From NCBI GenBank assembly GCA_946902875.1, contig OX336343.1:19639596-19703595 (forward strand): a stretch of 64,000 bases of DNA. Reading direction: 5' to 3'. A model generated the notes under the pieces. It was not told where the DNA came from and did no database searches. It was given only the letters and a program-made list of their open reading frames with translations. This DNA is from Nematopogon swammerdamellus (lineage: Eukaryota > Arthropoda > Insecta > Lepidoptera > Adelidae). Of the stretch, positions 1 through 10,700 are shown piece by piece (positions within the stretch are counted from its first letter, which is position 1; each line of letters starts with the position of its first letter). A program made the position numbers and the translations under genes.

Positions 1-139
1 CATTTGACCATACAGCCAAGTATGGGATGTGGTTATACGAGTGGCTCGGGATCAATTCTGTTGGCTCTCGCTGACAGCTGTGACGTCATAGAGCTGAAAG
101 CGAATCAAGGGAATTCGATATTCGTTTGTTCGTTTAAGT

Positions 140-209
140 GATTTCGTGGCTCAGGGGTGAGGGTATAGGACTAGTAGTTTTATGACCTGGGTTCGAATCC
201 CACAAAATC
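140..209 (+). pseudogene. tRNA-Thr(AGT)-like pseudogene or SINE head
   Basis: The segment folds as a tRNA-like cloverleaf. The acceptor arms GATTTCG / CAAAATC pair except for one C-A mismatch. An A-box-like TGGCTCAGGGG is followed by a weak anticodon stem whose loop reads CTAGTAG (anticodon AGT), then a perfect T stem TGGG/CCCA around TTCGAAT. A T-run follows directly, as for a Pol III terminator. The GTGGCTCAG, CTAGTA and CCTGGGTTCGAATCCCA words resemble animal tRNA-Thr. The mismatch and the two G-T pairs in the anticodon stem point to a tRNA-derived pseudogene or SINE head rather than a working tRNA. Confidence 0.5.
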
Positions 210-267
210 TTTTTGGTTTTTTTTTCTTTTGCAATGTTACGGTGTTTAAATTGTTTTAGGGTGTTTA

Positions 268-392
268 GTTTTTGACGTGATGACGTCACGTCTTATAAAT
301 TGATGAACACCGGCTGCACGCACGAAGAAGTGTCACGTTCCATCTAAACCTGTGTGCGCAAGCGAGAGCGCGTAACAAGCGATAGAGAGGCA
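268..392. repeat. Interspersed repeat, copy 1 (partner at 22984-23107)
   Basis: About 120 bp here match 22984-23107 closely. Both hold a TGACGT/ACGTCA-rich palindromic start, then TTATAAATT, then a shared GCACGCACGAA and GTGTCACGTTCCATC block, ending in a GAGAGCGCGTAACAAGCGAT block. Two copies in one window indicate a repeat family. I do not recognise the family. Confidence 0.6.
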
Positions 393-475
393 TATACAAT
401 AGTAGGAAATACAAAATATATTGGTCCGTCTTTTGCGTGCCTCGAACCCGCGGTCCCTGTCACCAATATATTATG

Positions 476-610
476 AATTTCATGTTACATGTACATGCAT
501 GACCGATTAGCCGGATGTTTCAAGATGTCTGGTCGGTCATAATTTATGACCGACCAGACATCTTGAAACATCCGGCTAATCGGTCATGCATGTACATGTA
601 ACATGAAATT
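476..610. repeat. Near-perfect 135-bp palindrome (67-bp arms, 1-nt centre)
   Basis: Bases 476-542 are the reverse complement of 544-610 with a single central base. It would extrude as a cruciform or transcribe as a long hairpin. An outer shorter pair (ATATATTGGT / ACCAATATAT) lies just to the left at about 417-471. No coding content is seen. It resembles a foldback-type MITE. Confidence 0.85.
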
Positions 611-897
611 TAGTCTTCAATTAAGTCCTAAGATGGCGCCAGGAGTATCGAATTTGAATTAAATGATTATTGTATTTTTAAATCTGCTAATTATAGAACG
701 GTGCCAAGTGGGAACAGCATAGTTAAATTTAAAGATTATTTTATATTATGTTGAAATTTCGAAATTGTGTATTTTAAGGTTTTCATAATTTTTCCAATAA
801 ATATTTTTATGTTTTGTCGGATTGGCGGATAAATGTATAATTTCGCCGCTTCTGCATCATAGATGTCAGACCAAAGGCTAAGTGTCCTATTTGTCTA

Positions 898-1015
898 TAG
901 ATTCAGATTCAGATTCAGATTCAGATATTTATTTCGCCATAAAGAACACACAACAATAACAATATTACATTGAGACATATGCATATTCAGTATGGTTCGT
1001 CATCATTTTTTATGA
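898..1015 (-). repeat. LINE 3' tail with AGATTC hexamer repeats
   Basis: Four AGATTC hexamers are followed by 'TATTTATTTCGCCATAAAG' and a unique-looking block. The same block, with two hexamers, recurs at 37760-37855. A short tandem tail of variable length attached to a constant 3' end is typical of some non-LTR retrotransposons, here read on the minus strand. Only the tail is present. Confidence 0.5.
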
Positions 1016-1481
1016 TGTCCCGTTCAGTAGTGCAATCTATAAGGAAGAATCGGGTAAGAAACCTTACAGAGCTTTTTTTAAATATAGCTTACATGGTGGC
1101 ATGCCTATTTCTTATTATATTTTTAGTTGCCAAATTGAGACGAGTTCAGCGGTAGGTAGTCTACTTGAAGGTGTTGCAACGTTGTAGTATGCGCTTCCAT
1201 ATGTAGATGGCGTAAATTAAAAGTTTATATTGATAATTAATAGTACTCACATTTGCGATTTAAGAATTAAACTTCTAAGCACGATAAAGTATTATAAACT
1301 GATTTTGTATCTGACTTCGCACTTTATATACTTTATGACGTCATCACGTAAAACTATCGTCCGTAAACCAACTTTACAGACAACTAATTTTTTTTATAAC
1401 CACCTAAGAATTATTTTCGGAAATACAAACTTGTAACAAAAACGACATGCACCGCCTCAACATTAGGTTAGGGTTAATATA

Positions 1482-2926
1482 CAACGTGTCCCAAAACTCA
1501 ACGTCAAGCGGGAACCAGGGAGTAGGCCAGTTTATGACTACCCAGGGAAAAATAAGAAAAAAAATCGGAGTCATTTGTTTTTTATGATATGAGAATTTTT
1601 TGAAAAGCGTTGAAAATTTACATCTCGTACACCATTTTTAGGTACTACGACTACAAATTTTCAAATATAATTGTTGGTTGCCTTCAGTGCTAGAGTGATG
1701 ATAGTGTGGAGAGAAGGAGGGACAGTTAGTTTTTCGAATTATTTGAAATATCACAAGCACAATCTGCATTGTTGGAGTATCGAGAATCCGCATCTTATGA
1801 GGGAAGACTTAGTATAAATTTAAATTGAACTTCTGGACTGACGTCATATTAAACGGCAAAGTTATTGGGCCATTTGAATTGTCAAGAAACTTGAATGGTA
1901 AAGTTTACCTAGATTTTCTTCAAAATCATCTGTCAGATCTACTAGAAGATGTGCCATTTAAAATTTTACGTACAATGTGGTACCAAAATGATGGTTGCCC
2001 TGCTCATTATTGATTGTTATAGTGCGAGAATATCTGAACCAAGAGTATGCAGACCGTTTGATTGGGCGCCTTGGTCAATTTTATGGCCGCCCCGTTCTCC
2101 ATATTTAAATGTGCTGGACATCTTTTACTGGGGTTGCCTGAAAGACAAGGTTTATTCAAAACCCATATCAACAATTGGCGAACTACGTCGAGGAATCTCG
2201 GAGGCTGCCCAACAGATCAATTTACGAGGATAGGCACGATTGGTGAAAAGGTCGTTTTTTAAGCGGTGTCGCGCGTGTATTATTGCCGGTGGCAGACAGT
2301 TCGAACATTTTATTTAGAGTAAGTAATTATTATTTTTTTAAATCTATCATACGTTTCATTTAAACTTCTTTTCCTTTGAAAATTGCGGAGTGGCATCTAT
2401 CTATCTGTTCCTATCTATCTAAATTCTAACATGCATCATGTCTCATAGGCACTGAAGGCTATTTTCACCGAGTAAGGTATTATTTTATGTTGGCAAGTAG
2501 GTACCATGTCTTTTTTAAAGCATGACGTGGGAGGTATTATATCATTTTGAAATCTTGATTAGCCGCGCCAACTTTTTTGAAAACTTGCCATAGTAGTGTA
2601 CGTACATTTTTTTTATACTATGAAGTGGCAAATTAAACTAAAAATCAATATGTCTGAAAATTTGAAGAAAAAAATTTTACTTAATATTTTTTGTGATATA
2701 ACTATGGGCATTTTGGTTTTATTTGGGATACTTATCAATAGCAGAGTTATTTCGGCTACCAATAAAAAAATATTAACAATTATATTGGCATTTTTTTAGT
2801 CGTAGTACCTAAAAATGTTGTACGAGATGTAAATTTTCAACGTTTTTTTCTTTTTTTCCCCTGGGTAGTCATAAACTGGTCTACTCCCTGGTTCCCGCTT
2901 GACGTTGAGTCTTGGGGGACACGTTG
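1482..2926 (+). mobile_element. Degraded mariner-like DNA transposon with long TIRs
   Basis: The ends CAACGTGTCCC... and ...CACGTTG are inverted repeats flanked by TA dinucleotides at 1480-1481 and 2927-2928, as expected for Tc1/mariner target duplications. The inverted repeats run inward to about 1672 and 2777; the left arm carries roughly 45 bp absent from the right. The interior holds fragments of a DDE transposase (separate entry). The element is non-functional. Confidence 0.8.
1825..2233 (+). pseudogene. Mariner-like transposase remnant, frameshifted
   Basis: Three reading frames hold consecutive pieces of one IS630/Tc1-mariner-type DDE transposase. The first has IGPFELSRNLNGKVYLDFLQ and ends at MWYQNDGCPAHY, the family's catalytic-Asp block (usual form WFQQDGAPAHY). 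The next, in another frame, has WPPRSPYLNVLDIFYWGCLK, the block normally read as WPPRSPDLTPLDFFLWG. The N-terminal helix-turn-helix part is not recognisable, and the Asp of PRSPD is Tyr here. Frameshifts and missing residues make it a pseudogene. Confidence 0.8.
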
Positions 2927-2936
2927 TATATAGATA

Positions 2937-4335
2937 AAGCCTGACCAGGAATATATGAGGGGCCGCCATATTGCGGAATTTCGTTGGAACTAATTTCTTA
3001 CACTGGCCACAATGAAGTTTGATGCTTGATAGATAATCTGTTGTCAATGTCAATATTTCATAATCTCTTGATATTCTCTAAAAAATAGTACTTACCCCCT
3101 ATATTACTTTACTCTTTGGTACTTACTAATATTGGGTATTCCGTTGTCGGGAGGATATATTTTTTATGTTTTTTTGACCATTTACTAAATTTATTTGACT
3201 AAAATATACACAATACACAACAGCCTACAAAATACAACTATAAGTACATTAATACACTAAAACTAAAACTAATCTAAAATTAATATCCAGAAAACCTACA
3301 AAAAATAAATTTCTGAAAAGTCCGCCGAAGCCCCGTCTCTGCCGACGCCAAGTGTACCCAGTACGCTCGCCGCGTTACCCCTCTGAATCTCAATACTAAT
3401 CCGCCGTTTAAGGAATGCTTTGGAACGACGGTCGCCAGTCCTCTCCGCGAGAAGCTTTCCCAGCTTCTCCGTGAAAACCTTGGTTTCAGACGACCATGGT
3501 CCCAAAGTCTCCACGGCGAAAGGTTGAAACTCAAAGCGGTCACGCAGCGAGCTATACAATCTCGTCTTGGCGGCGGCAGCCTTGTTATTATGATATTATA
3601 TTTTTGCGTTAAAATATAAAATAACACTATAAAATGCTAAAAACTGGTCATAGTATGGAGCGGAATACTGTGTACAATGTTTTCAAGTGTTTGCAAGACA
3701 AAAAACGTGCAGGATGTGAAAGCATTCCTCTAAATGATGTAGTAAAGTTGGCTTCTGAACAGACATTTAGGTAAAACGTTATATCATTGTAGTGAGATGT
3801 CATGAATTGGCCGCCGTAATGTACAATTAGGTAATTATTTTTTGTTCTATCTAGGTGTATCTCAGGCATCTATTTACCGAATAGCAAACAAAAGAGGGAC
3901 GTAAATATTATTCGTTCTGAACAAAAGCCACTTTTTGACGTTACAGAAATACGAAACCTTCGAATAAAAATAGCATAAGTTAAGTTTTTCTGAACTAGAA
4001 TTTTTATTTAGAATTAATAATTTTAATCGATTAATATTTTTTTTTATAATTTGTACACTTTGCTTCAGGACATATCTGCAGATACATGGAAAAAATGTTG
4101 TGAACATGTAAATGTCAAGGCTAGTTCTTTTTACATTGACATCAAAATATATATAAAATATGCATTAAATTAATATACATTTTGTATATTTTATTGTGTA
4201 TTTCAGTGCAAAAGTACATTTTGAATAAAAACATCGGCCAATTCAATATGTGCGTACTATACTGAATGTTGCTATATAAATCTAAAAAGTGGCTCCATCT
4301 TGACAGCTCTCATATATTCCTTCCTGGTCAGGCTT
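2937..4335. mobile_element. Second TA-flanked TIR element, adjacent to the first
   Basis: AAGCCTGACCAGGAATATAT at the left end is mirrored by a CCTGGTCAGGCTT end on the right, with TA at 2935-2936 and 4336-4337. This fits a Tc1/mariner-type element. Around 3640-3905 plus-strand frames read as a helix-turn-helix-like start (VSQASIYRIANKRG at about 3850-3898), possibly split by an intron or insertion. A retroelement relic (3296-3559, minus) sits inside. It lies 8 bp from the neighbouring mariner-like element. Confidence 0.7.
3296..3559 (-). pseudogene. Retroelement ORF fragment (LGPW / IQRGNAAS motif)
   Basis: The minus strand reads FAVETLGPWSSETK ... RRISIEIQRGNAASVLGTLG then a stop. I recognise the LGPW and SIxIQRGNAAS(V/I)LGT motifs from the C-terminal part of retrotransposon-derived proteins in many invertebrate genomes. 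Only about 80 residues remain, so it is a fragment nested in the 2937-4335 element. Confidence 0.5.
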
Positions 4336-4668
4336 TACATGCAAGGAATAGGATTACAGGATTGAGGGATTCGCAGGATTGAAAAAGGCTTTCAGGAGGC
4401 GGACCGGAATATAAGCTCGTCGTCCAAAGAAAGAATAAAATGATCGTCCGTCCGTCCGTCCGTTCCGTTGATGATGAATTGATGAGAGTGGTTATCCCCA
4501 GACATATATATTGGTAATCTAATCTGTGGTGGTTACTATTCTCTTTGATGATGAGTGTTCATTGAATTGAAATATCTATATCTTCTTTCTGTCATGCATG
4601 AAATCCTCCGGCGGCGCTTGGATATGATCACGGCATTGCAGGATTTAGTAGAATAATCCAGTGGCAAA
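4336..4668 (+). promoter_or_regulatory. Presumed 5' flank and 5' UTR of the RPC5 gene
   Basis: This is the unique-looking DNA between the last upstream transposon and the RPC5 start codon. It contains a short (GTCC)n run at about 4445-4466 and no convincing TATA box placed for a start site. The ATG at 4669 is preceded by GGCAAA, an acceptable insect start context. The transcription start cannot be placed from sequence alone. Confidence 0.35.
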
Positions 4669-4701
4669 ATGGAGGAAGAAGAAGACCCAGTAGTAGCGGA
4701 G
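4669..4701 (+). CDS. POLR3E: RPC5 coding exon 1 (11 codons)
   Basis: ATG plus ten codons give MEEEEDPVVAE, followed by a consensus GTGAGT donor. The vertebrate protein begins with a very similar acidic start (EEDDPVVQE). The exon ends in phase 0 and exon 2 begins in phase 0. It is recognised by homology and phase only, so a further 5' non-coding exon cannot be excluded. Confidence 0.85.
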
Positions 4702-7700
4702 GTGAGTAAACGTGGTTCAGGTTAGGTTATGTTTTGTTTCGCGAATGAGCCCACGTAAGTAAACCAATGCTGTATTGGTTACACATTGTTGCTAATGTAT
4801 TTTATTAGCTTTCTATGAAACCGGCTTCTATGAACTTACCGGCAAATGGCATAGATTCTCTTGGGTGGGTATCAGACTTGGCATTCGTGTTGATATTTTG
4901 TCACGATTGGACACGAAGCAATTCGTGTCGTGTTGCAACACGAATCACGGTCTCCATCACGAAATCACGACCTGTCACGACCAGCCTAGCAACACGAATG
5001 CATCACATATATAGGGATTTTTCATGAAACAGGTTATGCATTCATAACATTATATTGTCAGTAGTACATCTAACTTTATTTCGTAAAGATTAAGGTTCAA
5101 AATAATAACACTCAAGCGGGGCGGTGGCGCTCTCAAAGAACAGAGCGTAGACTAGCCGCGCCGCCGCCGCCGCCAGCGGCGAGCGTCAAAGCGCGGCGGC
5201 GAGCGTCAAAGTGCGGCGGCGAGCGTCAAAGCGCGGCGGCACGCTTTGCGTCGAGCGGCTTACTTGGTAGATGTCAAAGTTACTTCCGATATTCTGGAAA
5301 TTGCACTTTATGTCCATGCCATAGAGCTGAAGAGCGCGCTACAAACAATGAGGAATCAACCAGAAATAGGTAGGTACTATCTAATATGCACATGCACTTT
5401 CAATATATTATATTTATCAATATGTATAATTATGTATTGATTAGGTATTACGTAATTTTACATAATTTTTGTATATTTATTAAAGTAGTAGGTAGTAAGT
5501 AAGTAGGTAGGTATTGTAAAAAAAATTCTGCTTCTAAATAAATAAAAGTACGATAATAATGTCACATCGTAGTGCGTATTGTTGCATAAAGTTTCATCAT
5601 TGGGAAAGTTTCATTCCCATTTCATTAGGAAAGGTCCGTGCCCAGCAGTGAGACATTGAAAAGGGCTGTTGAAGAAGAAAAGAGGATTATTAAATGTTTG
5701 GCACTGTCGAGTAACAACATCCATTTATGACGTATTTCGTGATTTCGTGACGGCCGGGCTGGCCCGGTTGGCGGGCTAGCCCGGCTAGCCCGGTTGGCCT
5801 AGCGATATGACGACACGATCTGTCACGACTCGTGTTCGTGCTCAGTTTCGTGTCCATTTCCGACACGAGTGCCACGTCTGGTGGGTACTGGCTGGCGGTG
5901 AAGGGGGTGGGGAAGGGAAGGGGGGGGGGCGTGGGAGGGGGTGAGCTTGGTGTATGGATCTATGAACCTCCCCCCCCCCGAGGAGGGGGGCCGTTTAAAC
6001 ATTCTAAACTGCAGGATATAACTACCAGCAATTTGCTATCAAACCTGCCATTAACTATACCGCAGCCGATTCTCTTCCCCTTAAAATATAGGTATAATCT
6101 CCGTAAATTGCTAATACGCTGGAACCTTGCCGATGTGACGTCAGCTGACACTAAAATATACAGCCAGTAAACAAATAGGTACGAACAAATTTCTAATAGG
6201 TAATTATCATTATGAACTTACATTTATCAATTATGAACTTAGATAAAATCTGAACTATAGGGCTGACGTAGCCACATGTAAAACCATTTAGCAGCAGCCA
6301 TAATTTAACGTAAAAAATAACAATCACAATTCAACACTCAACACGCGTACGCCCGACAGAGTTGCTAACGGTACAGACGTCGGTCTAGGGCTGACACCAC
6401 TAAAATGGCGGCCATGCGCTTTACCAATTTGCGGGGATTATACAATATTTCGGATAATCCAACCTTACAATAATTTTGGCATTTGCTTACAAGTCAATTG
6501 TCAATTGTAGGTACCTAAGAAAAACTCTCATATCACCCAAACGAACTGGCAGTGGAACTCACTGAACCTGCAAAAAAGAGGCATCTTCGGTGAAAACACA
6601 TTCTAGACATAGAACAGTAGCTAATGAAGAAATTGAACTCAGTGGGAACCGAATTCTGAAAGTTATGAGAATAACAAAGAAACTTGTTTAAATACAGAGT
6701 TGAAAAACTTGCAGTTGGCTTAATTAACCACTCACGCGTCGCACGTCGCGCATGCGCATATTCCTTGGGTGTCGCCGTGTTCGCCACTGCGACCGCTTAA
6801 GGACGGGTTACGGGAAATATGCTTCTTTTAGGAAAAAATATATGAATACCTATAGCAAGTTTAGCATGGTTGTAATCGGTATAAAATTTCGTACACAGTT
6901 ATGTATAATTTTAATTGTAAGTACTCACCTTTTTTCTTATTCAAAATCGTGGGTTGAATGCTGCTCTTGGTGAGGTGATGTTTTATTACGTCAACTCAAC
7001 GTGTTGAGGTATTTTCTAAATAAGATCTGAATAATATGATCACTGAACTACCAAATATGCACTCTACACTCAATTGCGCTTCTAAAAACACCAAATACGA
7101 AATATATCTTGCCTTCGGCGCTTGGGAAGCATCGTTCGAACACGGGCACTCGCTCAATGCCATGACATTGAACTGACTGGTGTGGTTCAAATATTTTTTT
7201 CAACGAGAGGCGATGCTGTTATCATTTGAACTATTGAATCAGACAGAGAAGAGCATATCTTCACCTTATTTTAGAGGTAAAATAGAGCCTTATCCCCCAT
7301 ATTAAAATAGTGTGTGTTTGTATGGCAAAAGTCGACTGCTGCGCCGGGCCATACGTCTGTGCCCGGGTCGCCGAGTGACGTTTTTATCGCCGGGCCACAG
7401 TGCGACCCTGAAACGCGTGAGTGGTTAATAGCATAAAATAAAAATTTATATTATTAACAGCCTCCATTCTCCCCAGATCCCGGTGCTGCTCTCGCAAGCG
7501 CTGGCCCAACACCTCTACCTGTTCCAGTACCCGGTGCGACCGGGCGGCGCGCACTGGGACGACACGCACGTCGCCAACTCGCAGATCAAACCGCAGAACC
7601 GGCAAGTCAGGCTGGAGTTCGCCCTCGACACGTACAGCGACAAGTACTGCGCCTCTAAAGGGGAGCAGATAGCGCTCAATACTGATGGGCATCAGGTCAG

Positions 7701-10700
7701 TTTTTACTAGGTATATTTAACGTGATTTTTTGGTTTTTTTTAATGTTACTGGGAAACTGGGGAACCCTGTATAAAGCATTGTTTTATCTATTTAATTTAT
7801 GTATTTAATATTTAGTGAGCATTTATATATTGTCTTGTGGTGGCGTGCCTTGGGAGAGGCCTATGTCCAGCAGTGGACCGATACAGGCTGATGATGATGA
7901 TTTATATATTGTATATTTCATAGGTATCGGATACATAATATGTTTATTGTTTATATTTATTTACTACGTATATTTAACAAGCTGTGCCCGCGGCTCCACC
8001 CGCTCTCATATTTCACTTCACTGCTAACCTCATAAACCATTTAGTGTGATAGTAAGTAGCCTATAGTTGATGGGAAGAATCAAGCTATCCGTAGAATTTT
8101 GTTTTATTAAAATTGGTTCAGTGGTTTTCGAGTTATAAGCGGACAGACAGACATACACTCAGACACTCAGACACTCAGACAGAAAGCAGACGTTGGATTT
8201 TATTATAGGTAAGGAAATATTTAGACTTTGTTTTTAATTTCTTAGCATTATCCTCCTTCCGCTGTTCCCACATCCCAATGGTTAGCTTGTACAGATTGCC
8301 CCGTGGCATTAACTCACCTTTTGTGTCCCATGTATTTAACCTTGTGCCTTTGGAGCGGCCGATATCGGTCGCTTTATACATTATACCTTTACGAATGGAG
8401 CGGCCGATATCGGCCGCTTTCTTTTTTTTCTTTGTTTTGTTGGGTGGACCCAACGAAATTATTTTATTCTTTTATCTCACTTAGCCGTGTGTATTTGAAA
8501 GTGACGAATTCAAATAGTAGAATAAATTTCCCTTTAGGCGACAACCATTCCCCCATAGAGAAATGTCAGATTTACCGCCCTGTCAGTGTCATCAAGACAG
8601 CGGTTATAATAGGAGGGCGTTGTACGTTGCTCTTCTGTTTTCGGGTTTTCTGAGTGTTTTTTTGTGCAGATGAACCCATAAGTGATGTTTTTTCTCTTTT
8701 TCATTATATTCCGGATGTATTGAGTGCATTTGTTTGTGCTGAGTTGATCTGAATTTTTCGTAAAAATACTAAGAAAATGCCTCCTTTTCGGTACCAATTT
8801 CGGCTGTTTTTAGAGGCTTGTTTCTCGATATAAATCCGTTTTCTGGATAAAGTGAGGTGATAGAAGTGTTATTTAGTTCCTTTAGTTGAAATAATATATG
8901 CCGTATAGTGTTTGTATACAGTTAGGGGATGCAGAACCGGTCTTTATTTAAGAACCGAAAATTTCGGTTCCGGTTCTTATGAAGAACCGGGTACCCGATT
9001 CTTTTCGGTTCTTTTCGGTTCTTCAGAATTCAGTGGCAGACAGTATTAAAATTTGTTATGTCATAGATAATGTTAAGCAACAAGCAACAAAATAAAACTA
9101 GTTTTTATTAGAAGTAAGTTTTAATCGGTAATCAAATCTAAAACAGGTAACTTTTAATTATTTAATTATTCTTTCCAAACCGCGCCAGTCTTTTTGTTTG
9201 AAAATATGACCGCAAGAAAGAGAGAGCATCTAAACTTTTGTCGCTTAAAGACGACCGCAGACGATTGCATAATATGCCAGCCGAAGAAAAGATCCGTTCG
9301 GGTTCTACGCTTGTAGGTGCAATAGACATCAAGTGGTCATAGGCCAAGGAAATATATCTGCCTCTTTTCCCGCCATCTTCAAAGAGAGCCATTTCTACTT
9401 TAATGGTCGCAGACAGGCTATCTAAGTTGTCAGGGTAACCACCCATTCTTTTGGTTGTTGTTGGCGCCACAGCTTTCTGAAGTTCTCTGTTCAGCTCCTC
9501 TTCATTGGTTAGGTGTATGTTATCTTGTTCTTCCCTTCCTCTTTCTTGGTTGTTTTGTACAATTAACACCTCCGCCTCAGCTGACGAATTTGTCCGTTGT
9601 ATGAGAAACGCAATTTCTTGACACATTTCTTCACAAGTGGGCCGAGGGAAAATATCAAAGTCCTCATTCTCCATCTCCAAGCTTGAAAAATATTTTGTTG
9701 GATTTGATAAATATTGTAGAGTTGCCGCTTGTATAATGCGTCGCTGCTTGTATCGTTTCTTTAATGCAGCCAACATTTTATTGCTGAGATAAGTATTCAT
9801 GTTGTGCAGTTTTTTTAAAGCGAATTTAACAGCGACATCAGCTGTTACTAAACTGGCATCGCGACGGCATAAAGCCTCGACGATTAGTTTGATTATGTCC
9901 AAGATGTTAGCAAGTTCTTGCATGTTTTGCCAGTCATACTCCGTGAATGTAATTCCAGATTTTATGTCAATCATTGCTTTCGTGATGGGTCCTTTTAATT
10001 TCAGAAAGCGGTTGAGCATGATTGCCATACTGCTCCAGCGAGTTTGTCCATCCAATAGTAAGGAGTATTCTTGTCCGAAGTCCGTTAGTACATACTTTTG
10101 AAGGATATCATCATTTCTGGTAGGGGATTTTTTGAATATTTTCACAATTTTTCTGACTCTACATATCAGATCATAGTATTCAAAATTGGACTCGTGAAAC
10201 CTGTCTTCCGGGATCGATGAATTTTGAACAAAGGTCACACCATCCTCTTCTTCGTCATTGTCATCAGCATTGTCAATGACGTCACAAATTTCACCATTTC
10301 GCATACGAAGAGCCAATTCGGCTAGAGAGATGTCATCTTCATCTTCAATGTATTGTTCTAAATCTGTATCTTCTGAGATTTGCGGTTTTTTGTACATCAC
10401 ATCTACAATCGCCAGTTGAATAGCATGTGCAATGCATAGTTGGTGGTATGTGTTGAGGTACTTGCCAAATTTTACCATAAGGCTGCATCCATCTGTCGTT
10501 TGAGCTACTACGTCTTTGGTCAAGCACACGCCGTACTCGTCTAGTTTGCGCTCAATTTCTTTTACGCATTTTTCTGCGTTCATGGAGCCATACACCCTTA
10601 CAAGTCCAAGGTTCCAATATTTTTGATCTCCAGAAAAATATTGGGAGTGTATGGTTATGGCCAAATATCTTCGGTTGCGGTTCGAAGACCATTCATCAAA

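Larger units (their letters stand above)
4702..7476 (+). other. RPC5 intron 1 content
   Basis: This 2.8-kb intron holds a non-autonomous hAT (4873-5880), a 20-bp GC-rich tandem repeat (5178-5237), a G-run/C-run rich stretch near 5910-5995 and a piggyBac-like MITE (6728-7424) that ends 52 bp before exon 2. At 5630-5690 is a fragment of the common 'GTCCGTGCCCAGCAGTGAG' repeat. Between 5996 and 6727 I see nothing recognisable. Confidence 0.6.

Noticed and set aside
5832..6170. 112-residue ORF with Gly/Pro runs
   Set aside because: The composition comes from G and C homopolymers at 5910-5995; no homology, inside RPC5 intron 1.
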